Shown: in pieces, positions 1 to 13,392 of the stretch
How positions within the stretch are numbered: the stretch's first letter is position 1
Layout of the letters: every line of letters starts with the position of its first letter
Assembly (NCBI GenBank): GCA_904063045.1
Contig: CAJFCJ010000013.1
Coordinates: forward strand, 356,623 to 420,622
DNA: 64,000 bases
Source: Dimorphilus gyrociliatus
Taxonomy: Eukaryota > Annelida > Polychaeta > Dinophilidae
Direction: 5' to 3'
Notes under the pieces: generated by a model
Seen by the model: only the letters and a program-made list of their open reading frames with translations
Told to the model about the DNA's origin: nothing
The model's database searches: none
Program-made: the position numbers and the translations under genes

Positions 1-239
1 GACCCCGGACAGCGCAATTCTCTCTGGACAGATTGAATAGACCTTTAATTTTAACATTAATACTAAATTCTTTTCATTGAATGTTTTGATCTTTTGAACT
101 GCAGATGGAGTTTTGATTCATTTTTTCGCTAGATGGCAGTGATAGCGTTTTATTTATGTGAACGATAATTAGTTTTATAAAAAAACCTTTCACTAAAAAT
201 ACTTGAGATTGATAAAAAAATTGTTGTTTTTTTTAAAAA
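1..239. other. Upstream flank of the oxidase gene
   Basis: AT-rich DNA before the first ATG of the aldehyde-oxidase-like gene. I see no open frame that continues a gene from the left edge and no clear TATA box. It presumably holds the 5' UTR and promoter of the oxidase gene. Confidence 0.4.
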
Positions 240-3200
240 ATGGCTGACAGCCGTCTAAATACACGTATATTCGATGGCGGTGAGAATAAAGACGTTTTAA
301 ATTGCCCGAACTGTACTTCCAGGTTCGATAAATCGTAGCTACGCCCCCTGACCCTTCTTTCAAAAAATACAAACTGCTGACTCTTTTCTACAGAATTTAT
401 CCAGATTGTCGAAAAACATCGACGAATGGAACCTATCTGACTACGTGCTTAGAATGTAATAAATCATTCAAATTTCGTAAAGAATCTATTCGCCGATCAG
501 CCATCAAGTTGTCCGTCAATGGAACGTCACACATTGGTAAAGCAAAATGAAGCAAATAGCATTAGGAAAGACTTTTATTAAATAAATTTATTTTTCATAT
601 CTATTATCTAGTTGACAACAACACGGCAGTCAGATTAAGCTTGAATGAATATCTGAGAGATGTTCTTCAATTGAAAGGAACAAAGGTTATGTGTAGAGAA
701 GGCGGATGTGGATGTTGCGTTGTTACGGTTTCCTATATAAAAGATGATAAAACCAAGACAGTCCCAATTAATTCCGTAATTAGTTAAAGCTGTCTTAGGT
801 TAATGTTTCTTTACAAAATTAACCATTCTTCAGTGTCTATGTCCATTATACTCGTGCGATGGTTGGCAAATTACTACATCGGAAGGTATAGGAGACAGAA
901 GAAAAGGCTATCATCCAATTCAATCGAGATTAGCGGCATGTAATGGAAGTCAATGTGGATATTGTTCTACAGGAATGGTAATGAACATGTACGGATTTTT
1001 AGCTGACAGGAAAAATCCTACCAGAGAAGAAATCGAGTCGACTTTTGATGGTAATATATGCAGGTGTACTGGTTACAGGGCAATTTTGGATGCTATGCAT
1101 CAACTTCCTACTGATATTGAGGTAAAATATTCTATGCATTGGGATAATACGACTGCTTATATATTACATTATATTTATTTGTTTTTCCATTCCTTTCACG
1201 TGAATATTTTAATAGGATTTAGTTGAAAGAAAATGCTCAGGAGTGAATGATTCGATTTTCATTATATCGTCGGATGCACAATGGATAAGACCGGAAAATT
1301 TGGTCGACTTGTTCGACTTGCTGAGTAAAAGAAATGATTATTCATTAGTTTGCGGTAACACTTCAAAAATTTTATTTGAAAACACAAAAAACAATCAGTT
1401 ATTTATCGATATAAGAAGTTTGCCAGAGCTCTGTCAAACGACGGTAAATTTCCCTAAGTTGTCTCTAACATTATTGTTAAATTGAGCTTGAAAATAGATT
1501 ACTGAAGATTTCGTAAAAGTTGGATCTTGTGTTACGATAAGCGAATTGACAACGATTATGGATAAAATTTCGGCCAATCAGGGTTTCGAGTACTGTAACG
1601 AAATTAGAGATCACTTGAAATTAATCGCGGGTTCTCCAGTCAGAAATGTATAATGAGCTAAATTCTAGACGCGTTATTGATTTTAATTTCTCTAAGTCCC
1701 CTTATAATTTTTATCGATGTTATATAGGTTGGCAGTTGGGCTGGTAATTTAATACTAAGACGTTCTTGGACTTCATTTCCATCTGATATTTTGACCCTTT
1801 TTGAAGCAGTCGGGGCTGAAATAGAATTTGGTTTGAATTACTCATTTTATCTATCATTTGTCCCTGAAAAAATTGTAGAAAAAGCCCTACTTCTATTATA
1901 GGTTCCAAGATTGAGACAAAAGTTTGCAGGGCATGGGAATTAATTGAGATGCCCGAAGCTGATTTGGATAAGAAAGTCCTCTTGAATGTAATGTTTCGTC
2001 CACTTAGCAAAGATACAAAATTCAAGTCTTATAAAATAATGCCACGTTCTCAAGTAGGTCAACCCATCCGCTTAACGAACGCGGACAAATTCAATATTTT
2101 TCCCCTTAATTCCCTTCTACGATATGCAGTTGTCATTGGCTTACGTAAACGCCGCTTTCTGCTCCGAATTCGATAAAGAAACACTGACGTTCCGTGGTAG
2201 GCCTACTCTAATATTTGGCGGCATATCAGAGAAATTTGTAAGTTATATAAATAATGTTGTATATACTATATATATACTTATTTTTTCATGTTTTTTTTTC
2301 ATAAAAAAAAAAAGTTAAAAGCCGACAAAACGGAAGCGTTCCTAGCAAATAAATGCGTGTCAGATACTACAGTTCTACAAGGTATAAATAGTAACTGCAG
2401 AAAAAAAAAGGAAGAACCTTCACTTAGTTCTATGTTCTTCTGCTTCAGATGCTTTTAAAATGTTAAGATCGGAAGCTGTCGTTACTGCTGACGAATCGTC
2501 GATATATAAGAAAGACTTGACCGTCTCCTTACTATACAAAGTAACGATAATCTAATTTTTTTATATTACTTGTCAAATATTATTAAAAAGGAGAAAAGAA
2601 TTTTTCTTCATATAATATTTCCCTATTCTTCTTTACTTATCATTCCCATTCTTTCCTCATTCCAACTCTCCCTTCCGCCAGCCCCTTTTCACCTTCTTTT
2701 TTTTCCTTTAGTATGTTTATATTCTTATTTCCTCTATTTTTTTCCCCGCCTCTCTTCTATAATAAAGTTTATACTGCACCTGGTTGGAGATAGAGCTGAG
2801 GCTAAATTGCGGAGCGGAAGTGAAATTCTACAAAGGGACGTTTCGTCGGGGACTGAAATATATGACACACATCAAGAATTATGGCCCCTAACAAGACCAT
2901 TACCAAAAGCTTCTGCCAACATGCAGGTTAAATTCAATTATATATAAAAATGTTTATATATATATATAAAAAGTGTTTATGTACAAATGACGGTTTTCTT
3001 TTAATCATTTCCCGTTATCTTGCCACCTTAGACGGCTGGAGAGGCGATTTATACAAACGATATGCCTAAAATGTTGGACGAGCTGTTTGGCTCTTTCGTT
3101 GTTACGTCTGTCGGAAATGCCACGATTGATAAGATTGACGCTTCGGACGCTCTGGTATACTCTTTTGTTTTCTCTGACATTTCCCTACACTATTTACTTA

Positions 3201-6200
3201 TTTGCAATTCTTCGTAGAATATGGATGGGGTTGTAAGATTCCTTACCTATAAAGACATTCCAAAAGGCGGTAAAAATAATAGCCAACCGAATTCCCCTGT
3301 ACCAGAGTTGGTATTCTGTGAAACAGAATCACAGTACGCCGGTCAAGCTGTTGGATTAATAGTAGCGGGTACGGTTGATAATGAACACACTATATAAAAA
3401 TTGTAAAGGGAATATCGTCTAATTCTTTTTTCTTATAGAAAGTCAGAGTATAGCGGACGAGGCGTCTAAAAGAGTAATTATCAAATATAGAAATCGCCGA
3501 CCAATTATTACGGATATTGAAAAGGCTATAGAAAAAAAGTCTTTCCATCCAAAACCCGGTAAAGATATCATAGTCGGAAACGCCGAGGGTAATGGAAAAT
3601 GAATACAGGTTATATTTTCACATTTTATATACACTGTGTTAAACAGAGGCTATAAACAATGCCCCAAGGCAAGTAAAGGGTAGAATACGGATCGGTACCC
3701 AATACCATTTTACTATGGAGACGCAGGTGAGTATATTAATCGAATAAAATGGCTCGTTATTTTAAAGAGGATTAAACGCCACGTATCTCTTTCTTCCTCT
3801 CCTTCTCAATCTTCTTTCTATTTCTTCAACGTATCTATAGGGATGTATATGCATACCCCAAGAAGAAAATCTGCTCGTCTATGCCACAACACAATGGCCT
3901 GATTATTCTCAACAAGCCATTTCAAATTTCGTTAATATAGATAATAGCAGGTTTGACCTCGACGTTAAATTAACCGTTTTTACTTTGTTTACTTGTTAAC
4001 TGTATGCCGTTTTAGAATTCGTGTTGAAGTAAAGCGTTTAGGAGGAGCTTACGGATCGAAAATAACTCGAAACCTTCAAATTGGTGCCGCAGGCGCTTTA
4101 GCCGCTTTAATCTTGAATAAGTAAGTATGGACAACTTGAAAATGAATTAAATGCTCTTAGTATTCATTTGATTTTCACGCTTATATAGACCAATTCGAAT
4201 AAGACTAAATTTAAAGACAAATATGGAAATGATAGGAAAACGATTCCCCTACGTTGCAGATTACGAAGTGAGGAGAAAGCAATAGTTGAAGGATGAAGAG
4301 AAATATTATATACATATATATATATAATTGTTTAGATGTATACTCTATATGCAGTATATATATATTTGTGTGCTTATATCATCCTATAATGTTTCTTTAA
4401 AAATTAATATATACATAAAACGCTTAACTGAACAGATGGGTTTGGACGACGACGGATTATTGCTTGGAATCAAGTGCATATACTATGCAGATTGTGGCTT
4501 TCTCGCTAATGAGTGTACGTCGCCTTCGGCCCTGGATTTTGCCGATAACGGTAAAAAAATTTGATTGCAAACAAACAAAACATAGACCCTTGTGTTCTTT
4601 TAGGGTCATTTATTTTTACCTTTTTCCATTTAACAATAAGTCTTATTCAGAAAAAAATCTATAAATATCGGATTTCTTTTTTTTCATCATTCATACTAAA
4701 TATTTGAAAATTCATGACATGAAAACTTTTACTCTTTCGCTTCTTATAACAGCCTACTTCTGTGAGAACTGGCACCTAGTTCCCATGGCTGTCAAAACGA
4801 ATACGCCCTGTAACACGGCGACAAGGAGTCCTTCCACCCTGCCCGGAATTTTCGTAATGGAACAAATGATGGAGCACGCAGCCGTCGAATTAAATATGGA
4901 TTCTACGTTTTTGAAACGATTAAATCTATATAAGAGCGGTCAAAAGACGCCAATTGGTATCACCCTCAAGAATTGCCTTTTAGGGGATGTATACTCAAAG
5001 CTATTGGATTGGTGCGAATACGATGCTAGATCGGCCTCTATTAGAGAGTTTAATGCCAATAATCGATGGAAGAAGAAAGCCTTGGATGTTGTACCAATGA
5101 AATTTGGAATAGAGTGGCAAGGGGTAAACTACGGATGTCAAGTAACTATTTACAACGGGGACGGTACAGTTTCTTTATCGCACGGGGGTATAGAAGTCGG
5201 GCAGGGCATAAACACTAAGACCATTCAAGTATGCGCTTACGAGTTAGGTATTGGGGTAGATAAGGTAAACGTTAGGCCTACTGACAATTTTGTTGGATCC
5301 AACTGCCAGGCGACCGGCGGCAGTATTACGAGCGAACTGTGCTGTCAAGTAAGAAAATTCGATTTAGCGTGCAACGCTAGTTTTTTAGCGATGTAAATGG
5401 ATTGAATCCGCAGGCCGTAATAAATTGCTGTAAACAACTAAAAACTAGGCTGGGACCGTATAGGAAGGGATCGAGCAGTTGGGAAGAGACTGTAAAGGCA
5501 GCTTATAACGACGGCGTTGATTTAACGGCCCGCAACTGGTATGATTGATGGAGTCACAATTTGACGTTGTTACCTAATCAATTCGAACGCTACAGGAATC
5601 GTCCCGAAACTTCGGATGCGTTTCGGTATGAGTCTTACGGAGCTACTTGTACAGAAACGCTTCTCGACGCGCTAACGGGCGTTTACCAGCTGACGAGAGT
5701 CGATATACTATTCGATTGCGGCCAGAGGTGGGTCATTTTCTGCATTCCCTTCCCTTTAGCCAGATGTTCTTTTTCACAATCCAATATACTATACTGATGT
5801 ACTGTTATATATTGTATCCTGTATATATATATATATAGAAAGATATATATTGGCGTGCACGGTTTTATTGCACGTGAATTTGAATAGAGCTTGTCTGTAT
5901 AGAATTAATCATACATTTCTACAATATGTACTGTAAATATGTAAATATAGTACTGTATATATTATAAATTTATACAGTATACACTTGTATATATATACAG
6001 TATATATAACTAGTATATTGGATTGATTAAAAAGAGGTTTTTTAGGTACAAGATTGTATTAATATATACTAGTTCTGTAGGCAAACTATTTAATTTACTA
6101 CATAATCTAATTTACGAACTCTACGCGTAGCATGAATCCGAAAATTGACATGGGTCAAGTACAAGGTGCCTTTGTTATGGGTCTTGGTTATTTCCTCATG

Positions 6201-6801
6201 GAAGAGATAAATTATTCGGCGGAAACTGGTCGTAATCTGTCGGCTAGCACTTGGGTACGTATGTGTAATACAGTAAATCGACCAATTGCCAAGAACAAAC
6301 GTTGCAGGAATATAAAGTACCGACTTCAAAAGACATACCTATTGACTTTCGAGTGCAGTTGCTCAAGAATGTGCCGAATCCGCTAGGTGTATTGAGGTCA
6401 AAGGGTAAACTTCTTCAATATTGTTATTCTAAACCACCGTGTATAACTTGCAAGCGTAAAATTATTCCATTACAAATTCTTTGTTTTTTTCATTTTACGC
6501 CTTCTTCCTTCATGCCGTTCCGCCCTACCGTCTTCCTTCCATATCAAACAACCCTACAGCTTGTGGTGAACCGCCTTTAACTATGAGTTCTTCGGCCTTT
6601 TTTGCATTAAAAAAAGCGATTAGCGAAGCTCGTGAAGATGGATCGTATTTTAGAATCGGTAATGAGTCAAGACATATCATTTCAATGCATCTATATTTAA
6701 TATAAGCTTTACATATTTCTTCTATTCGTTTAGATTCTCCAATCACTCCCGAACGGGCAAGAATCCTTAGCCTGATCAGCGATTCGGATATGAGAATATG
6801 A
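240..6801 (+). CDS. Aldehyde oxidase / xanthine dehydrogenase family molybdo-flavoenzyme
   Basis: Oxidises aldehydes or N-heterocycles with a molybdenum cofactor, passing electrons through two 2Fe-2S clusters and FAD. I join 27 exons: 240-322, 394-536, 612-775, 834-1121, 1216-1443, 1498-1647, 1728-1830, 1902-2053, 2130-2237, 2315-2381, 2449-2540, 2768-2926, 3032-3154, 3218-3368, 3439-3588, 3647-3726, 3841-3950, 4016-4120, 4189-4267, 4436-4550, 4753-5348, 5414-5538, 5596-5727, 6131-6254, 6308-6404, 6560-6658 and 6734-6801. They give one 1,296-residue frame, close to the family's ~1,330. Cluster I Cys are in CREGGCGCC (residues 103-111) and at C131; cluster II has GSQCGYC and ICRCTGY. The active-site Glu is in CGEPPL near the C-terminus. 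The xanthine dehydrogenase FFxGYR segment is absent, and RGFGG is replaced by RSPST, so aldehyde oxidase is more likely. Residues 1-65 are an unusual extension. Confidence 0.88.
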
Positions 6802-6896
6802 TGAACGAAGTTAATTAACAACGGCCTCCGTAAGATGGCGGAAGGCAACCGACATTTACAACTTGAAATGTTTAGAAAATAAAAGCAAAGTTTGTA

Positions 6897-6904
6897 TGAC
6901 GTCA
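6897..6904. promoter_or_regulatory. CRE palindrome TGACGTCA
   Basis: A full cAMP-response-element palindrome about 95 bp after the oxidase stop codon. No TATA box follows closely. It could serve an unseen transcript or act as a distal Musashi element. Confidence 0.3.
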
Positions 6905-7159
6905 CGAGCGGCACCAGAAATGCACCAGATGTGTAGGTATCATCCCCAGCCAACCGTCGGCGTGTTTCTTATTATATGCATACATAGACGAAAGCTATCT
7001 TAAATATATTGATATGAATATGAAGGAATGAAGATGATAGTTAAAAATCTACAACTAAAGAGGGTATAATGAGTTAGGGATACACAGTGAGAAACTACGA
7101 AGCGCAGAAGAAAATAAAAAGCCTTCAACACACTTTATTTAGACTAATTGCTGATTTGC

Positions 7160-7262
7160 GAGCACGCAAACGCCCCGACAAACGTTCGAGCGGAATAATT
7201 CGGGCGTTTTGCCTTATCGATTCGTATTGGCGACTATTTCGGTCGCCTGCAAAGTCGCGATC
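7160..7262. other. GC-rich island with two tandem hairpins
   Basis: The arms at 7166-7177 and 7201-7212 are nearly complementary (about 11 pairs with one bulge) around a 23-nt loop. A second perfect 6-bp stem (GGCGAC at 7229-7234 with GTCGCC at 7242-7247) has a 7-nt loop. The segment is far more GC-rich than its flanks. No protein is supported. Confidence 0.35.
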
Positions 7263-7734
7263 GATTTTACTTCTTTACCATCGATTTCTCTACACAGAAA
7301 TAAAAAAAAAACAGAAGAATTCTCTCCTCTCTTCCTCTCTGTCTCTATGTATCACCAACAGCTCTACTCTTTTCTTTCACTCTTTTATTTTTTACTTGGT
7401 CTCTTTCTCAATTTCTTTCAATACCTTACTATTTTTAGTTGCAAATATAGTATCTACAGTAGTATAAAATTACGCACACTTTATAAATACAAATATACAG
7501 TGTATGATGTATATATAAAACTTTGAATATATATCATACTATAAGTTTATGTATATCACTTTTTTGCATTCATGGCTATATTCATATACACGCACACGCC
7601 TGTATTCTATAATGTCACATAATGATAAAAAGTAATTTCTACATATAAAAAGTATTAAATGGCTATATAAAACATAAAATAATATAAAGTATAGTTTACA
7701 TTTGTACTATGTATAAGAAGTACATGTCTTATCT

Positions 7735-7828
7735 GACTCACTCTCACTCTCACTCTCACTCGCTCTCTGTATACCACAGTTGGTCTATCGCTTGCTCTCT
7801 TTCCCCTTCTCTCTCTCTTACGCGCCCA

Positions 7829-7860
<32 letters not shown>

Positions 7861-7890
7861 GTCTCTCTCTTTCTCACTTTCTTTTTCACT
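7735..7890. repeat. CT-dinucleotide microsatellite
   Basis: A long run of (CT)n and CTCACT-type units on the + strand with a few interruptions. The frames open across it are low-complexity artefacts. Confidence 0.85.
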
Positions 7891-8502
7891 TTATTTATTT
7901 CTACGTCTTGGCTCACAAATTGCCAAGCAATACAGCAAACGCAAATGTTGACCGATTCGTGCGTGACCGAGTGGCCGCCGTGCAAGCTTAACGCCTGACG
8001 AAAAACAATGCCTGAATAAGCTCTTTCAACTCGTCTAATTCGCCTTCTCATCGTGTTTCCACGGTAACAAATTCAAAAGAATAGCCCTAGTCGGTCGTCA
8101 CTCTAGAGATGCTCACACTGACAAGCGAAGCATGATTACGGCAGCAAATCGAACGAAACGGTCGGTCGTTTTTCTTTCCGACGTTCCCTTAACGCAATTT
8201 TCCGCCTTTCTCATACCTCCTTCCCACCCCCTTTCCCCCTTCCCCGATTTCTTTCGTTAGCGAGAGACACCACTGCACTACTGACCTCTCGTCGACCGTG
8301 TTATGTAAGACTACAGCATTTAGACTCTTATCACAAGCCCGCGCAGTTTATTTTTTTTTCAAACTCTCTTTTATATAATTTACTAAACGCGCAATGGCGC
8401 GCATTGCGATTTCCGATAAACCTCGTCACAGACTGGTTCAATCAAAATGATGAAAGGGTCTGATGTCGTACCGGCTACGAGGAACATATACCAATCTAAA
8501 AA

Positions 8503-8518
8503 TGACGTCATTATAAAG
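8503..8518 (+). promoter_or_regulatory. CRE followed by TATA box, Musashi promoter
   Basis: TGACGTCA at 8503-8510 is followed immediately by TATAAA at 8512-8517, about 160 bp before the Musashi start codon. A CCAAT-like sequence lies just upstream at about 8490. The tight order suggests a CREB/ATF-responsive core promoter; function is inferred. Confidence 0.5.
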
Positions 8519-8674
8519 GGGTTTCCTTAAAATGCGGCCAATCAACAACCGATGTTCTCTTACTCATACATATTCATTCGTCTTTGCGCGCCAAGCCGTT
8601 TAGAGTGGCGCAGTCGGACTCGCGCAGTCGAACTCGTACATATTGTATATTTTCCCTAGTTGTAGTTATCGTAG

Positions 8675-11600
8675 ATGGTAGTAACTATGAAGATGGAAGG
8701 GAATGTACAACCGTCGACGAATAACAACAGCGAAGAAGGCTCGAATGACCCAGGGTAAGGAGAATTATTATATACTGTGTGAGGATTGCTAGAAATCAGG
8801 TCACTTAGTAATGGCGGCTCGTCTTTGTGTTTTCGACAGGAAAATGTTCATAGGAGGTTTGAGTTGGCAGACGTCGCAAGGTAGGTTTAAAAAATGAATA
8901 TTGATTTTTATATTATCATCTACGATTCATGTCGAGGATGAGTTAAAAACCGTAGAAATGAAAGTAAAAAAATTTCTTATGGAACTCGATACCTGCTGCG
9001 CGCGCTTCTCGTTCTAGGCCTATTTCCTACGCGTGTATAAAGGAATGCATAGGCCCATGCTATTTTCTACTCTCACGCTCGAAAGTCAAAAGTACACTAA
9101 AGTGCAGTATTTATCTTTTTGTTGCAAATTCATACAGAGAGCTTGCGGGATTACTTTGGTCAATTCGGCGAAATATCCGAATGTATGATAATGAAGGATC
9201 CGATGACTAAGAGGTCAAGGTGAGTTGAAAATTTATTTCGGCGGGAGTCCCCGTCAAAAACCGGTCCAAGGACCGTGTTTTTTTGAGGATCTATATTCTT
9301 AGTAGTTACAAATAATGAGAGCAGTTTCTTTTGTGACTTAAATTAGTGCCTAGTTTTTTTTCACTGGTAGCCTGATCGTTATACGATATTTAGATGCCGT
9401 AGCATGATCACGCAGGCGCCCGTTTGCCCTTTTTGCTGTAAATTCTAAATTTTCTTTAAAAAATATTTATTTAAAAATTATAATGTAAACTGTAAATATT
9501 CTAAATAATAACAACAACGAAATAAGAATAAAATCTCTTCTTCTCTTTTACTCATTTAAGAAAATTTATTTTCGTAAAATAATGATAAAAAGAAAGGAAA
9601 AGGGCTACAGAGAAAGAAAAAAAAAAGAAACGATATAAAATTAATAATGCATATAAATAAGGATAAGATCCACTTACAGCAATAAGGGGACGGTGCGTGT
9701 TTTGAGTGGTGCCGAATTTTTTTTGCTTTCAGGGGTTTTGGATTCATCACCTTCACTGATTCAACTTCAGTAGACAAGGTTTTAGCGAACGGGCCTCATG
9801 AACTAGACTCGAAAATGGTACGCTTTTCCCAGGCGCTGCCATTCTTTATAGCGAGCGGCCGCATACTATTATACACTTATCAAAGTCTTGCCGTAGTATT
9901 TAGATTGTAAACAAAGCGTCGAGAAAAATTGGCTACAATTCCATCGATTAGTCATATTGCTATGCCGGATACATGAGTTTTTGGCTGCATTCTTTTTCTC
10001 TCTTTCATGTTTTTCCCTCATTATTCTTCCGCCCGTTTTGGATTGAGCGGATTATATGGTGCAGTTGATTAACGAAGCCAAAGGATTTAAAGAGGAAAAA
10101 GGAAAGGATGATAAATGAAACGATAAGGCTTATGGGAAAAGGAAGAAGGGGAGGTAGAAGGGAGAATTGGGAATAGAAAAGAAATGACAGATACTCGGCT
10201 CGATAATAAGATATTTGGTATTGTCCATATACTAAATTTCTTGGTTTTAAGTGTATAAATATTCATATATTGTTGCTTTAAAACAAACAAACAAGAATTG
10301 GTGCTCGCTATAAGGAATGCCCGTCTGCCGCTTCTAGACAGTAGTATGTATCAATAGGCGAACGATTAGGCCATTTAGGCGGTAATGGCAGGAAGATATT
10401 AGCATATTGGAATATTTTAATAAATAGATAATTGGCATTGTTTGCGTATTCCTGCCAATTTTTGCATTAAGTGGTTTTGTCACGTAGATTTTCGGTACGT
10501 AGTCGGATTAGGATCACGCCCAATTTTTTCTCTTTACTACTTTTTAGGCTGATCCCATACTGTAACAGTGGTCAGCAGCAAATTTCTCTTTCCTCTATGT
10601 GTATATATATATATATATTTATAAAAATGCATATTTAAAAAAACATAATATTAATTAAAAAGATAAAACGACACCATATACATGTGTATACTATATAAAT
10701 AAATATATATATTTATATGCATGTATATATATATATATGTATATATTTATATTTATATTTATGTATATTTGTAGATAGATAGCTGTAAATATATAAAAAA
10801 AAGAATAAAAATTAAAATAAAAAATATATGATTAATAATTAAATCATTTTTTTCTTTCTCTCTTTATTTCTAATCATTGATCTCCTTGCTAACGTTTTTT
10901 TTTGTTTTTTTTCCTTTCCATTAAAATGGAATAGATCGATCCAAAAGTGGCGTTTCCTCGCCGTCAAAATACCAGTAACAATCCAACAAAGGTGAGTTTT
11001 TTTCACTACGTACTCTCTGCTTAATTATACATGCGATATTAACGATATTGCCAATCATTCCGTTTATAATTAGACGCCTTCAACCCGTCGGAATGTCGAT
11101 AGTTTTTTTTTCAAGTTCCTTTTTTTTTTTGGTTTAAATGAGTACTAATAAGCGTTTTATTTTTAACGTTTGCAGGAAGGCGTTCGATAAAACGTTTCAT
11201 GCGACATTATAATTCTTATGCGTATATTTGAGAATGTATAACAAGCCATATGAAAGGCGATGCTTTACATATGTAAACATAATATATTAGTACATACTGC
11301 GCATAGAGATACCTATATATATATATAGGTATTATTTAATATAGTATGTTATATTATATGAAAAGTATTTTTTATGATAGAGAGTACATTTATGCACGAC
11401 AACTTCTATAACAGTGACTTATCAGTGTTGAGTTTTCTAAATTGATTTAAAATGTTTCAGATGATTACCAAAACGAAAAAAATATTCGTTGGCGGTTTAT
11501 CTGCGACGACAACGGTTGATGACGTCAGGAATTACTTCGATCAGTTTGGAAAGGTACAGTTAGATGCTGGTGCCGCCCCACCAATCGATATTACAGAGAA

Positions 11601-13221
11601 ATTTTATCGATTTCCCCCCCCCCCCCTCTTTTCTCTTGCTCGCTCACTCTTTTCGACACTATCTTTCACACTCGAAAAGAGAATTAACTGAAATCTATTA
11701 ATTTCTCTGGGCTGGATTTTAAATCTTTTTTTTTCTATAGTTCCCTTTTAAAAATCGACGTAAACAAAATTTTCTATTAATTTAATACAGGTTGAAGACG
11801 CTATGCTCATGTTTGATAAAGCTACGCAGAGGCACAGAGGTTTTGCTTTCGTCACATTCGAAAACGAGGATATCGTCGATAAAGTTTGTGATATCCACTT
11901 CCACGAAATCAATAACAAGATGGTAGAATGCAAAAAAGCCCAGCCAAAGGAGGTAATGATGGCGCAGGACGCTAGTAAGGGTTTTCCCTTTCCGGCCGCC
12001 TACGCGGCAGCAGCAACCCTTGGACGCAACACAGCTAGCTATCCTGGATTAGGAGCAAATTACTACATACCTGGTGCAGCTGGTAAGTCTGGATTATTTA
12101 TTTTTTTTATATATTTTACTTTATACTAGTTTTTATTTTAAAAAAAACAAAATCCCTTTAGAGTATTTTAGTTATATTTATGAATAACGTATATATTTAT
12201 CTATATTGATATATATATTTATAATTATATACATATTCATTTAGAAATCTGGTAGTGTTATTAATTTTTTTAATTTCCTTATTACTTTTATAGTTAAATT
12301 ATTCTTATTATTGACAATTCGTGTTTTTTGATAGTGAAAATGTCTCGTTTTGTTTATTTCTTTTTTAATGAAAAAAAAGAAAATTAGGCTTTATGCATAG
12401 AAAAATAATATCAGTTTATAGGATAATTAGAAAGGTGATACAATACTGATATGTGTATGTAGATGTATCTAAAATTTCATTATACCATTAATGTATATAC
12501 TGTATAGATATGGGATATTATTTGTATTGGATAGAAATAAGCCGAAAGAGTTATAGGATGTGATTATTTTAAGTTTAGGAAAATTACAAATTTATAGCCT
12601 AAATACGCAGTTATTCATACATAAGTTTAATGAAAAGAACGGGCCGTACATGATTTATGATAAAAAATCAACGATGCATGCGCTTCTTTCGGATTTGTCA
12701 CGCTGAAAAAACAAAAAAAGCGTTCCTTTTTCTGAAAAAAAATTTTTTTAAAGCGAAAATAATGGACAATTTCTGTATAACAACGCAACCTTGTACTGTA
12801 TATATTTGCAGTATATAGGCCTATATTACATATATAAAAAGAAACATAAATAAATAAGGTAGATAATAATACAAAGCGGAGAAAAAAATTTTAAAGAGAA
12901 AGAGAGGAAGTCAGTTAGAACGCGCATGCGAACCGCCCTATTAGCCCTTTGCCTGATTTAGCATGCTGTGTGTACTCGCCTATAGGACTAAACAATACGG
13001 TTGCGTCTTCCGGCCGAGGGACGTCACGGTTCTCTAGCGGCGGTAAGATGTTGCACGGTGTTTTTTATTTTGCTGTTGATGCAATATACGTAACATTTGT
13101 TCTTTATGTAAATGTGTGTGTCTGTGTGTCTTTTTTTTTCTTTGATTTTTCTTTAAAAAGAAAAAAAAGACGAAATTTAACAGAATATTGAAGTGTAAAA
13201 GCAATTTTAAATATATTGTAA

Positions 13222-13253
<32 letters not shown>

Positions 13254-13356
13254 AGATATCCATTAAAGGTATTTTGCAGCGTTTACAATATATTTTAACA
13301 CAAGACACGCTTATTTTCATTTCAATTTTATTTATGAAAAGTAAATTAAACAAAGT

Positions 13357-13392
<36 letters not shown>

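Larger units (their letters stand above)
6802..8674. other. Intergenic: oxidase 3' end to Musashi promoter
   Basis: Contains a candidate polyadenylation signal AATAAA at 6879-6884 for the oxidase gene, an octamer AGATGGCG at 6833-6840 and a CRE palindrome at 6897-6904. A GC-rich segment with two hairpins lies at 7160-7262, a long CT-rich microsatellite at about 7735-7890, and the Musashi promoter near 8500. No convincing coding exon is seen. Confidence 0.5.

Noticed and set aside
5546-5548. In-frame TGA in the oxidase, suggesting a pseudogene or selenocysteine
   Set aside because: It falls inside a 57-bp GT-AG intron (5539-5595). Removing the intron restores the frame and aligns well with the family.
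7709-7951. Long Ser/Leu/His open frames around 7.7-7.9 kb
   Set aside because: They are translations of a CT/CA microsatellite.
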